Positions 5,396-12,853 of a stretch of DNA of 43,476 nucleotides are shown here, in pieces. Below the pieces are notes generated by a model. That model did no database searches. It was not told the origin of the DNA and saw nothing but the letters and a program-made list of their open reading frames with translations. Numbering within the stretch: the stretch's first letter is position 1; the number at the start of each line of letters is the position of its first letter. The stretch comes from Akkermansiaceae bacterium UBA5689 (GTDB taxonomy: Bacteria; Verrucomicrobiota; Verrucomicrobiia; Verrucomicrobiales; Akkermansiaceae): the NCBI GenBank assembly GCA_002420305.1, contig DIHT01000066.1:1-43476 (forward strand), given 5' to 3'. Made by a program: the position numbers and the translations under genes.

Positions 5396-7714
5396 ATGAG
5401 TACAAATACAGTAACGGCCAATGTTGGCCAGACTCCCATTGTCATTGAGACGGGGAAATTAGCAAAACTTGCAGATGGGGCAGTGACCGTCCGCTGCGGT
5501 GACACGGTAGTTCTTGTGACTGCGGTATCGCAGACGAAAGTCAGGGCAGGGCAGACATGGTTCCCCATGTCAGTTGAATACAAAGAAAGAGCTGCAGCGG
5601 CCGGTGTTTTCCCGGGCGGATACTTTAAGCGAGAGGGGCGTCCTACGGAAAAAGAAATTCTGACCTGTAGGATGACGGATCGTCCTCTGCGTCCGCTTTT
5701 CCCCAAAGGCTACCTCTATGACACGCAGATCGTTGCTCTTCTTTTCGCAGCGGATGGCGTCAATGATGCTGATATTGTAGCTATGAACGGAGCCTCGGCT
5801 GCTCTCGCGATCTCTGATATCCCATTTGCGGGACCAATCGGAGCGGTTCGTGTGGGGCGGGTTGAAGGTGAGCTGGTTGTTAACCCGACCTTTGAGGAAA
5901 GGGCTGAGAGCGATCTGGATCTGGTCTACGTAGGAAATAAGACGGACGTGGTGATGATTGAAGGTGCTGCAGATGAGATTCCAGAGGCAGACTTTATAGC
6001 TGCGCTGCGATTCGCACAGGGTCATGTCACCACTTTGGTCGAGGCGCAGGAGGAACTGGTCGCACAGTGCGGCAAGGAAAAGCGGGAATATACCGTGACT
6101 GTTGCTAAGGAAGAGCATCTGGAAATCGGCTATCGTGTGGCCGGTGACCGAATTGAGGATGCGATTTATAAGCCCAGTAAGGTTGAGCGGGCGAAGGCCG
6201 TTGGCGCTCTGCGGGACGAGGTCGAAGAAGCCTTGAAGGAAGCAGATCCGGAAATCTCAGATTTCGCCATAGAGCAGGCGTTCGAGCATATTCAGAAAAA
6301 GGCATTCCGTATTAGTATCCTTGAAAAAGGAGTCCGGGCTGATGGTCGGAAGGTGGGCGAGCTTCGTGCGCTTACTGCCGAGGCGGGTATCCTGCCGCGA
6401 GTCCATGGCTCAGCGCTGTTCGCCCGTGGCGAAACGCAGGCTCTTGCCACCACAACGCTGGCTCCAGCCGACGAAAAGCAGTATTTCGACAACTACGCTG
6501 GCGGCGAGGACAGCAAGCAGTTCATTCTCCATTACTCGTTCCCTCCATTTTCGGTTGGAGAGTCGGGTCGGTTTGGAGGTCTGAACAGACGAGAAATTGG
6601 TCATGGAGCTCTCTCGGAGCGCTCAATTCAGGCGGTCATACCTGACGTTGAAGAATTTCCGTATGCGATCAGGGTGACCTCCGAAGTCCTCGAATCCAAT
6701 GGGTCATCTTCCATGGCTACGGTGTGTTCGGGAACGATGTCCCTTCTTCAGGCCGGTGTGCCGCTGAAGCGTCCTGTAAGCGGAATCTCCGTTGGGCTTG
6801 TCACGGATTTTGACGACGAGGGCAACCTGAAGGATCACAAGCTGCTTATGGATATTATTGGCAGTGAGGATTTCTACGGTGACATGGATTGGAAGCTGTG
6901 TGGAACCAGTGAAGGAATCACCGGTTTCCAGCTCGACTTGAAGCTGCGTGGTATCTCGCTTGATATCTTTGAGGATGCCGTCCACATGGCGAAGGAAGGA
7001 CGCACCAAGGTGCAAGAGGCCATGACAGCGGCGATTCCCGAAGTTGGACAGCTCAGCGAGCATGCCCCTCGAATCGAGTCCGTTAAGATTGATCCGGAGC
7101 GCATCGGGGAGCTTATTGGTCCTGGAGGCAAGCATATCAAGGGTATCCAGGCTGAGTCTGGCGCCGAAATTAATATCGAGGACGATGGCACCGTTCATAT
7201 TTATGCTTCAAAGGCTGAATCTCTCGAATGTGCCAAGAAAATGATCGAGGATATGTTTGCCGAGGTAGAGGTGGGCGCAACGTATACCGGTAAAATTGTC
7301 AATACGATGGCCTTTGGCGCCTTCATGGAAGTGCTTCCCGGTAAGGATGGATTAATTCATATCTCTGAGTTGGCTGAAGGTCGTGTTGAGCAGACGGAGG
7401 ATGTCGTAAAGACTGGAGATGAAGTTACCGCTAAGTGCATCGGAGTCGATGAGAAGGGTCGAGTCAAGATGAGCATGCGCGCTGCTATCAGAGAGGCTCG
7501 TGGTGAGACCGATGACAGGGACGAAGGTGATGGACCGCAGGGCGGTGGAGACCGTCGTGGTGGCGGTGGAGGCCGTCGTGGTGGCGGTGGAAGCCGCGAC
7601 CGTGGTGGCGATCGTGGGAGAGACCGTGGTGGACGAGGCCGTGATCGAGATAAGCCGAAGGATGACGTTCCTCCGCCAGAAAAAGAGGAGTCGTTTTCCC
7701 TTACGGACGACTGA
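5396..7714 (+). CDS. pnp: Polyribonucleotide nucleotidyltransferase (PNPase)
   Basis: This phosphorolytic 3'-5' exoribonuclease degrades mRNA to nucleoside diphosphates, as a trimer often tied to the degradosome. The 772 residues show two RNase PH domains (the first from the N-terminus through FKREGRPTEKEILTCRMTDR, the second from about residue 310 with VRADGRKVGELRALTAEAG and the phosphate-binding ESNGSSSMATVC region), the linking helical domain, a KH domain (IGELIGPGGKHIKGIQAESG), an S1 domain (GKIVNTMAFGAFMEVLPG) and a tail of about 65 residues rich in Arg-Gly-Gly and Arg-Asp. E. coli PNPase is 711 residues, so the extra length is this RGG-like tail, probably an RNA- or protein-binding extension. 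It follows rpsO. Confidence 0.98.
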   Translation: MSTNTVTANVGQTPIVIETGKLAKLADGAVTVRCGDTVVLVTAVSQTKVRAGQTWFPMSVEYKERAAAAGVFPGGYFKREGRPTEKEILTCRMTDRPLRPLFPKGYLYDTQIVALLFAADGVNDADIVAMNGASAALAISDIPFAGPIGAVRVGRVEGELVVNPTFEERAESDLDLVYVGNKTDVVMIEGAADEIPEADFIAALRFAQGHVTTLVEAQEELVAQCGKEKREYTVTVAKEEHLEIGYRVAGDRIEDAIYKPSKVERAKAVGALRDEVEEALKEADPEISDFAIEQAFEHIQKKAFRISILEKGVRADGRKVGELRALTAEAGILPRVHGSALFARGETQALATTTLAPADEKQYFDNYAGGEDSKQFILHYSFPPFSVGESGRFGGLNRREIGHGALSERSIQAVIPDVEEFPYAIRVTSEVLESNGSSSMATVCSGTMSLLQAGVPLKRPVSGISVGLVTDFDDEGNLKDHKLLMDIIGSEDFYGDMDWKLCGTSEGITGFQLDLKLRGISLDIFEDAVHMAKEGRTKVQEAMTAAIPEVGQLSEHAPRIESVKIDPERIGELIGPGGKHIKGIQAESGAEINIEDDGTVHIYASKAESLECAKKMIEDMFAEVEVGATYTGKIVNTMAFGAFMEVLPGKDGLIHISELAEGRVEQTEDVVKTGDEVTAKCIGVDEKGRVKMSMRAAIREARGETDDRDEGDGPQGGGDRRGGGGGRRGGGGSRDRGGDRGRDRGGRGRDRDKPKDDVPPPEKEESFSLTDD

Positions 7715-7740
7715 TCAGGTTTCTGAAGATCTTCAAGCAA

Positions 7741-7771
7741 GCGCTCCGGGGTTCCCTCGGGGCGTTTTTAT
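7741..7771 (+). terminator. Rho-independent terminator after pnp
   Basis: CGCTCC pairs with GGGGCG (one wobble) and an inner GGG/CCC helix, followed at once by TTTTTATT. It starts 27 bases after the pnp stop codon. Confidence 0.8.
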
Positions 7772-7836
7772 TGCAGCACCTATGCTGACTCGACGAGGGG
7801 CGATGTGAATTCAAAGAAGAAGCCAGTCTGCTGGGG

Positions 7837-7977
7837 CTACTCTGTCGCAGAGGAACGTTCTTCGCTTTTCTTTGTCTCAAACTTTGCTCCTTTACTGATG
7901 TTCATATAGAAACAGCCAAACAGAAGAGTGGACAGCAGGATGGCCAGAGCCAGGAGCAAACTGAGAATGTTGCGCAC
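7837..7977 (-). CDS. Small single-span membrane protein or lipoprotein (46 aa)
   Basis: This short ORF starts with GTG at 7977 and encodes 46 residues: MRNILSLLLALAILLSTLLF, then GCFYMNIS and a charged tail (KGAKFETKKSEERSSATE). The first 24 residues form one hydrophobic segment after a single Arg; LFGC at 19-22 could serve as a lipobox, otherwise it is a membrane anchor with a 20-residue polar tail. AGGA lies about 9 bases upstream. It is 68 bases downstream of rsmB on the same strand and could be the last gene of that group. Support comes from an intact, strongly biased composition (hydrophobic, then charged), not from homology. No function is proposed. Confidence 0.55.
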   Translation of the reverse strand: MRNILSLLLALAILLSTLLFGCFYMNISKGAKFETKKSEERSSATE

Positions 7978-8045
7978 GAGGAGATCCTAGTAGAGCGAAT
8001 GAAAATTGGGAGTCGAAATTCGGGCTAGGAATTCCCCAATGGGGA

Positions 8046-9293
8046 TCAGGCACTTCCCTTCATGGACAGGAGAGCGGCATACGACCCATCAAATCCGTCT
8101 CTGAAGGGGATAGATTGCTTTGATTCTAGCAAGGACACTTCTGGAAAATCCTTGAGGAAGCTCAGGATAAGGTCCTCGTTTTCCTCAGGCTCAAGGGAGC
8201 AGGTAGAGTATACAAGGCGACCTCCTTGTTTCAGGCACGGAAGGGCGTTTTCCAGAATAAGCCGTTGTATAGCGGGCAGACCTTGAAGTTGCTCAGGCTT
8301 AAGTCGCCACCGCGCGTCGACTCTTCGCCGCATGACGCCGGAGTTAGAGCATGGCACGTCGAGGAGAATCCGATCAAATTTGGACTTCCACAGCTGAGGA
8401 GCAGGCTCGGTCCAGTCAAACCGCTCGTTCGCAGTATTGGTTATTTGTTGCCTGGCGAGGTTTTCGATAAGTCGTGGAATCCGTTTCTCACTAGAATCGG
8501 TGCAGAGAAGCTGCCCTTCGTTATTCATGGCTGCAGCTACAAGTGAAGATTTACCTCCGGGTGCTGCACAGGCATCTAGAACCGTTTCCCCGGGTTGAGG
8601 ATCAAGAAGTTCAACCGCAAACCGAGTGGAAGGATCCTGGATGTAGACCTGACCGCTCTCGACCCATTCACGGGGGAGGGATCCGGCTAGTTGGTAATAG
8701 CTTTCCAGCCCAAGGGAGATGAGCTGATCTTCCTTGGCGGGGTCAAGGGGATGAGATGCGAGAGTGTTGAGGCGGACAATGACCGGGGCAGGTTCATTAT
8801 TCCACGCTAGCAGGGACTCCATCTCAGTACGGCCAAACTGTTGTTCCCACCGATTACAGAGCCATTCGGGATGCGAGAACCTTATTGAAGCTCGGAGGCT
8901 TTCGCTCTCTGAGAAGAGTGTCTTGCGTGCCGCCACCGCACGTCGGAGGACAGCATTGATCAGGCCCCGAACAGGCTTGCGAGCGCAATTCACCGTTTCA
9001 TTGACTGCGGCATGATCGGGAATTCCTAGAAGGAGAAGCTGGCATATCCCCACTCGCAGAATGTCTCGTGTTTCGTGGTCCAGCTTGCCTTTGCGCAGCA
9101 TGCCGATCCAGTGATCGAGTAGGCTTCTATTTCTTAGAACGGCTAAGAGAATGCTATTCAGTAGCGCTCGGTCAGGGGTAGACAGATGGTTGCGCCTCGC
9201 CTGACGCTCAACGAGAGAATCTGCGTATAGGTGCCCTTTCGACCATGCCCGGAGGGCGGAAACAGCGGCACGGCGGACATTCTTTTCTGTCAT
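8046..9293 (-). CDS. rsmB: 16S rRNA m5C967 methyltransferase RsmB
   Basis: It methylates cytosine 967 of 16S rRNA (E. coli numbering) with S-adenosylmethionine. The 415 residues contain an N-terminal NusB-like helical domain (RRAAVSALRAW through GIPDHAAVNETV and GLINAVLRR) and a C-terminal Sun/Nop2 methyltransferase domain: SAM-binding LDACAAPGGKS, then FDRILLDVPCSNSGVMRRR with one conserved Cys, and VYSTCSLEPEENE with the catalytic Cys. Both cysteines of the two-Cys mechanism are present. E. coli RsmB is 429 residues. It lies 21 bases after the 99-residue gene at 9315-9614 and is probably cotranscribed with it; no fmt or def is adjacent as in proteobacteria. Confidence 0.95.
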   Translation of the reverse strand: MTEKNVRRAAVSALRAWSKGHLYADSLVERQARRNHLSTPDRALLNSILLAVLRNRSLLDHWIGMLRKGKLDHETRDILRVGICQLLLLGIPDHAAVNETVNCARKPVRGLINAVLRRAVAARKTLFSESESLRASIRFSHPEWLCNRWEQQFGRTEMESLLAWNNEPAPVIVRLNTLASHPLDPAKEDQLISLGLESYYQLAGSLPREWVESGQVYIQDPSTRFAVELLDPQPGETVLDACAAPGGKSSLVAAAMNNEGQLLCTDSSEKRIPRLIENLARQQITNTANERFDWTEPAPQLWKSKFDRILLDVPCSNSGVMRRRVDARWRLKPEQLQGLPAIQRLILENALPCLKQGGRLVYSTCSLEPEENEDLILSFLKDFPEVSLLESKQSIPFRDGFDGSYAALLSMKGSA

Positions 9294-9314
9294 CTCAAGT
9301 TGCGGAGTTGGTAA

Positions 9315-9614
9315 TCATTGAGAAAGGAAATGAGATGCAATAGTTTTCCATTCCTCTTCTAGGCTGAGGGTTGAGTCCGGTTCATTTTTCCTGGCCCGGT
9401 GATACCAATAGCGCGCATTTTGAAGGTCGCCTTCTTCCCGGTGAAGATACGCGTGTATCCACGCTCCATCAGGATCAGGTATGGAGGAACAAAGGTCATG
9501 AGATTCAGTCCATCGTCCAGATTTGGCCAGCCACAGCGAGTGGACTTCGGGTGAGATGTTTGAGGGTGGCGTCTCTTCGTTGGTAGCTGATTGCGCTAGT
9601 TCCTCGGTGGTCAT
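9315..9614 (-). CDS. Conserved hypothetical protein (99 aa)
   Basis: This is a small acidic soluble protein. The core DPDGAWIHAYLHREEGDLQNARYWYHRA is a pattern I have seen in uncharacterised bacterial proteins, and the alternation of helices (AWIHAYLHR / DLQNARYWYHRA) looks like one tetratricopeptide-type helical hairpin. The N-terminal 25 residues are polar and probably disordered. It precedes rsmB by 21 bases on the same strand, which suggests cotranscription, and it starts 65 bases from the divergent secreted-protein gene at 9680. No function can be assigned. Confidence 0.75.
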   Translation of the reverse strand: MTTEELAQSATNEETPPSNISPEVHSLWLAKSGRWTESHDLCSSIPDPDGAWIHAYLHREEGDLQNARYWYHRARKNEPDSTLSLEEEWKTIASHFLSQ

Positions 9615-9679
9615 TACTCGTTGAGCAAAGACCAGAATTGCGCTGGTGGAAAGCCTCGGCTACTGATAACCGTCCCACT

Positions 9680-10528
9680 ATGAATCGCCTCGCAAGCTTC
9701 ATCATCATTGCCTTCGGAGCCATCGGCCTTGCTCGTGCCGATGAGTTGCCAGCCACTTTGGATAAGCCGTATCTTGGCTGTTGGTTGGCTTTCGCAGACT
9801 CCCGGGATTTTGAATTCGTCATTGGAGGAGATGGAGATGCGGAGCTCTTTTTCATAAAGAATCGGAAGCGACTCTCGATAGGTGGCTGCACTCTGAAAAT
9901 TTATTACGTACTAGAAGAAAAGGTTAAAGGTAAGGGAGGAAAAACGAGGTGGATATCTCGAAAAATGGCTCAAGATGGCTTTGAAGATTTTGGTAAAGAG
10001 ACCGCAGAGCCACCACTTCGTAAGCCCATTGGCTTCACCGCTACCTATACTGGAGGGGTTAAGGTCAGGATTACTAAGGTCTTTACCAAGGATGGGATGG
10101 AGATCTCTACGGAGGTGATCGAGAAGGGTGAAAGCAAGGGAGAGTTGCGAGCCGGCGTCAAGATCCTGGTGGGTGATCTATTCAGGCAGATTGACGACGC
10201 TGACCTTGAAAAACGAGACACGGAATCCAAACTGGAGGATACGGAGATCTCCGTTCGGGCGGTTGGTGCGCGAAGAACAGCTCGGGTTAAGTTCGAAGAT
10301 TACGACGTCGTGCTCACCGAAGAATTCCCCAAGGGAGTAAGAGCGTTCGCGCTGGAGTCAGATCGATATGGAGATCACGAATTCCAGATTACTACTGCTA
10401 ACCCGGAATTTGGAGTCATTGAATTTTTGCAGCGAAAGAAGATCATTCATGGTTTCTACGTAAACTGGTATCCAGATTCAGAGAAAGCAGGAGAGCAGGA
10501 TGCCCGCCTTCTTTTCAAGGTGAAGTAG
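9680..10528 (+). CDS. Secreted protein of unknown function (282 aa)
   Basis: The ATG at 9680 places a standard signal peptide at the N-terminus (MNRLASFIIIAFGAIGLARA, cleavage before DEL), so I prefer it to the TTG at 9638, where the open frame begins. The mature part is rich in charged residues and predicted strands (TATYTGGVKVRITKVFTKDG, ISVRAVGARRTARVKFEDYD, HGFYVNWYPDSEKAG), with no catalytic motif or transmembrane segment that I recognise. It probably folds as a beta-rich periplasmic or secreted domain. It is monocistronic by position, being followed by a 345-base gap with terminator-like sequence. I do not recognise the family. Confidence 0.75.
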   Translation: MNRLASFIIIAFGAIGLARADELPATLDKPYLGCWLAFADSRDFEFVIGGDGDAELFFIKNRKRLSIGGCTLKIYYVLEEKVKGKGGKTRWISRKMAQDGFEDFGKETAEPPLRKPIGFTATYTGGVKVRITKVFTKDGMEISTEVIEKGESKGELRAGVKILVGDLFRQIDDADLEKRDTESKLEDTEISVRAVGARRTARVKFEDYDVVLTEEFPKGVRAFALESDRYGDHEFQITTANPEFGVIEFLQRKKIIHGFYVNWYPDSEKAGEQDARLLFKVK

Positions 10529-10677
10529 GGACTAGTTGCCGAGGCATAAATAGAGAGCAGGACGGAGATCTTGTTATTGGATGGATCGGTCATCCCGCAG
10601 CGAGATGTGGGATGGATTCAGCGCGCAGGACCAGTACACCTCGGGCCCGCTTTCGATCTAAAGGACCAATAATTTGA

Positions 10678-10727
10678 CGCTCTGTAGCGCACACAGGTAG
10701 CGCAGCGCGTTTTTTTAAAAAAAAGCG
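10678..10727. terminator. Possible terminator with T7-A8 tract
   Basis: CGCT-CTGT pairs with ACAG-AGCG (two-base bulge), and a competing GCGC/GCGC stem overlaps it. Seven T follow directly, then eight A and GCGG. With GC on both sides the T/A tract is nearly palindromic (CGCG-T7-A8-GCGG), so it could end transcription on the plus strand after the gene at 9680 and insulate the dcw operon. Confidence 0.45.
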
Positions 10728-10856
10728 GAGATCCGGATAAGTTTTTATGCAAAGGAAGGCCTGTTAGATCCTTTAAAAATGCACTCGTGGAGGGATTTCG
10801 CCATTTATTTTAGATTGACTTAAATGTGTCTTAGGGTGTACCAAAGTGCACTGCAT

Positions 10857-10868
10857 GACCTGCAGGTC
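10857..10868. promoter_or_regulatory. 12-bp perfect palindrome ahead of mraZ
   Basis: GACCTGCAGGTC lies 5 bases before the GTG start of mraZ. It overlaps the place where a ribosome binding site would be, so it could be a protein site or a small RNA stem. It does not look like the TGGG-type repeats bound by MraZ in other bacteria. Confidence 0.35.
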
Positions 10869-10873
10869 TCACG

Positions 10874-11338
10874 GTGGGATTGCCAGCCAATAGCTTCGAA
10901 GGAGTATTCGACTTCAAACTCGATGCCAAGGGTCGTGTCTCGGTGCCTTCGGAGTGGCGTCCGGGCAAAGGGGAGGCCCTGCCTCTGCGCCTGTTGCAGT
11001 GGCGGACTCTCGAAGTGCCAGTTCTTAAGGCGCTCAGCGGGGAGGCGTTTTCAGCGATGATCGAATCTATCGATGGCTCGGATCTTTCTGCTGGAATCAA
11101 GAGTCAGCGTAAAGGGCTGCTCTATTCCCGCAACACCCAGGTCACGATCAACGATCAGGGCAAAGTTCTTATCCCTAGAAAGCTTGTCGAGGAGCATGGC
11201 TTGGAGCCCGGAGGCTCGGTTCATCTTTTCGGGCGGGGAACCAATTTCGACATAGTGAGTCCTCGCGATCACGGAGCAATGCTTCAAGCCGAGGAGGCGC
11301 TTCTCGATGATCTCTACGCGTCCGTTGATTTTTCCTGA
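10874..11338 (+). CDS. mraZ: Transcriptional regulator MraZ
   Basis: MraZ is a DNA-binding protein of the SpoVT/AbrB type that heads dcw clusters and, where studied, represses them. The 154 residues carry two swapped-hairpin repeats: FEGVFDFKLDAKGRVSVPSEWR near the N-terminus and VTINDQGKVLIPRKLVEEHG from about residue 92, with the DxKGR and GKVLIP cores of the family. The GTG at 10874 fits the family start; no good Shine-Dalgarno sequence precedes it, and a palindrome sits there instead. The C-terminus is acidic. It is the first gene of the plus-strand cluster, 163 bases before the likely rsmH start. Confidence 0.93.
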   Translation: MGLPANSFEGVFDFKLDAKGRVSVPSEWRPGKGEALPLRLLQWRTLEVPVLKALSGEAFSAMIESIDGSDLSAGIKSQRKGLLYSRNTQVTINDQGKVLIPRKLVEEHGLEPGGSVHLFGRGTNFDIVSPRDHGAMLQAEEALLDDLYASVDFS

Positions 11339-11390
11339 ATACTTTACATCGAACACCCAATAGACTGACAAACTGCTGATGCCCCTGCCT

Positions 11391-11498
11391 TCTCCAACCC
11401 CGGTTCCGTCAATGACGTGGTGCCTGCCGGGCTGCCCAACAAATCTGTTGGCGGCGCCGGGGTTGGAGACACCCCCTCTCGCGATGCGAGGAGATGAG
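11391..11498 (+). promoter_or_regulatory. Structured leader before rsmH
   Basis: A 13-bp perfect inverted repeat (TCTCCAACCCCGG at 11391-11403, CCGGGGTTGGAGA at 11457-11469) encloses a second perfect hairpin (CCAACA-AATC-TGTTGG, 11436-11451). Downstream, CTCGC-GAT-GCGAG places the rsmH Shine-Dalgarno sequence (AGGAG, 11489-11493) on or next to the 3' arm of another stem. The left arm TCTCC could pair with either the GGAGA of the long stem or the GGAGA of the Shine-Dalgarno, so two alternative folds are possible. Confidence 0.55.
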
Positions 11499-11501
11499 CG
11501 A

Positions 11502-12452
11502 ATGGGTGGAGAACGGGTCTCCTCTTTCAAGCATGTCCCGGTAATGCCGAAAGAAGTGATCCACTATCTTGAGCCCGGACCCGGGAAGACGGTGCTGGAT
11601 TCAACTCTTGGCGGAGCCGGTCATGCGGCAAAGATTCTTCAGGCGGGAGCCGCATTAATTGGACTCGATCAGGATCCAAACGCATTGAGCCATGCCGAGG
11701 AGAGGCTCGAGGAATATGGGGATGCGGTAGTCTTGAAGCAGCTCAACTTTTCCGAAATGCTTAATGTGGGGCGTGAGATTTGTCCTGAGGGAGTTGATGG
11801 CATTCTTATGGACCTGGGTGTCTCATCCCATCAATTGGATTGCGCTGACAGAGGTTTTTCGCTTCGAGCTCAGGGGCCTCTGGATATGCGGATGAATCCA
11901 TGTGAAGAAGTAGATGCTGCTGAGGTGGTAAACGAGTGGGATGAATCCGAACTCGCCCGGATTTTCTGGGAGCTGGGAGAGGAGCGAAAGTCCAGAGCGG
12001 TTGCGGGGGCAATAGTGCGCCGTCGAGCGATCAAGCCGTTTAGAGATACTCTCGACCTTGCAGATTGTGTGGCCCGAATTGTAGGCCGGAGAGGGCGTAT
12101 TCATCCAGCGACTCGAGTGTTTCAAGCGCTGCGAATGACAGTAAACCGGGAAATGGAGTGTCTCGAAGCAGCGCTAGAGTCCGCTCCTGCTCTTTTAAAG
12201 CCGGGTGGACGCATCGTGATTATTACCTTCCACAGCCTTGAAGATCGGATGGTGAAGAGATTTTTCAAATTAAGGAGTCAGCCTGAGATCGATCGGCCCG
12301 AATGGCCTGCGGCGAGGAGTAATCCGGATTTCTGTATGAATCGAGTGACTCGGAGGCCTGTGATTCCCGGGCCCGATGAGGTGAAAGAAAATCCGCGATC
12401 CCGTAGTGCAAAGTTGCGCGTCGCTGAAAAGAGAAAGGTAGGTAATTCGTGA
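11502..12452 (+). CDS. rsmH: 16S rRNA m4C1402 methyltransferase RsmH
   Basis: It methylates N4 of cytosine 1402 in the 16S decoding centre. The ATG at 11502 has AGGAG 8 bases upstream and gives 316 residues (E. coli RsmH 313). The frame is open to an ATG at 11379, but that extension is Pro-rich and covers the structured leader. Landmarks include HVPVMPKEVIHYL, the SAM motif VLDSTLGGAGHAAKIL, ILMDLGVSSHQLD, GPLDMRMNP, the late motif RVFQALRMTVNREMECLEAAL and ITFHSLEDRMVKRFF. The gene ends in a GTGA overlap with ftsL, so the two are likely coupled in translation. Confidence 0.96.
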   Translation: MGGERVSSFKHVPVMPKEVIHYLEPGPGKTVLDSTLGGAGHAAKILQAGAALIGLDQDPNALSHAEERLEEYGDAVVLKQLNFSEMLNVGREICPEGVDGILMDLGVSSHQLDCADRGFSLRAQGPLDMRMNPCEEVDAAEVVNEWDESELARIFWELGEERKSRAVAGAIVRRRAIKPFRDTLDLADCVARIVGRRGRIHPATRVFQALRMTVNREMECLEAALESAPALLKPGGRIVIITFHSLEDRMVKRFFKLRSQPEIDRPEWPAARSNPDFCMNRVTRRPVIPGPDEVKENPRSRSAKLRVAEKRKVGNS

Positions 12453-12853
12453 ACAGGAGGCGTGCCGTCAGAGAAGATCTTGGGGCCGGAGCTGTGATCC
12501 TACTGATTCTGACAGCCTTGGTCATCGCGGGCGCCGGGGTGTTTCACGCCTTTACGAAGAATCAGCAGATCAAGGTCGCACGGGCATTGCAGAGGATCGA
12601 GAATCGAGTTTCCCAGCACCGTCTGGATATCACTAACCTCGAGGTCAGGCTAGAGGAGCAGCTCAATCCCATTCTCCTTAATGATCGACTGATTCAAATG
12701 TCCTCAGACCTTCGAAGTATTCCCTTGGAAGCTGTGAAAAGTATTCCCCGGGATCCAGCTCCCACAGCGAAGAGAGGATCTCCTGTTCAGCAACAATCGC
12801 CCGCGCGTCGCCTCGGTGCCACCCCGTCGTTGGTGGATCTTGATAGCCTGTGA
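12449..12853 (+). CDS. ftsL: FtsL-like division protein
   Basis: This 134-residue protein is identified by position between rsmH and ftsI and by architecture: a short basic N-terminus (MNRRRAVREDLG), one transmembrane segment (about residues 13-34), then a coiled-coil-like helix (QIKVARALQRIENRVSQHRL through EVRLEEQL). FtsL forms a periplasmic coiled coil with FtsB and bridges it to FtsQ and FtsWI to activate septal synthesis. Sequence conservation in this family is low, so identity rests mainly on context. The C-terminal 40 residues are Pro- and Ser-rich. The GTG start overlaps the rsmH stop (GTGA) and its own stop overlaps the ftsI GTG start the same way. Confidence 0.8.
   Translation: MNRRRAVREDLGAGAVILLILTALVIAGAGVFHAFTKNQQIKVARALQRIENRVSQHRLDITNLEVRLEEQLNPILLNDRLIQMSSDLRSIPLEAVKSIPRDPAPTAKRGSPVQQQSPARRLGATPSLVDLDSL

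Larger units (their letters stand above)
10529..10873. other. Gap between the secreted-protein gene and mraZ
   Basis: This 345-base stretch has no convincing ORF. It holds an 8-bp hairpin (CATCCCGC/GTGGGATG, about 10592-10615), a terminator-like GC-rich stem with a T-run (10678-10716) joined to an A-run, an A/T-rich stretch around 10735-10822 suitable for a promoter, and a 12-bp palindrome just before mraZ. The start point of dcw transcription is presumably here, but I cannot choose a promoter with confidence: TTGACT near 10815 lacks a good -10 at the usual spacing. Confidence 0.5.

Noticed and set aside
7500..7740. Long open frames on both strands over the pnp tail
   Set aside because: They are shadows of the Arg-Gly repeats, whose biased codons leave other frames free of stops.
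10529..10873. MraZ-type operator repeats (TGGG at 10-base steps) before mraZ
   Set aside because: Single GTGGG occurrences exist but no regularly spaced array.
11379..11501. In-frame N-terminal extension of RsmH from an ATG at 11379
   Set aside because: It is Pro-rich, unlike any RsmH, coincides with the inverted repeat, and the ATG at 11502 has a proper ribosome binding site and gives the family length.
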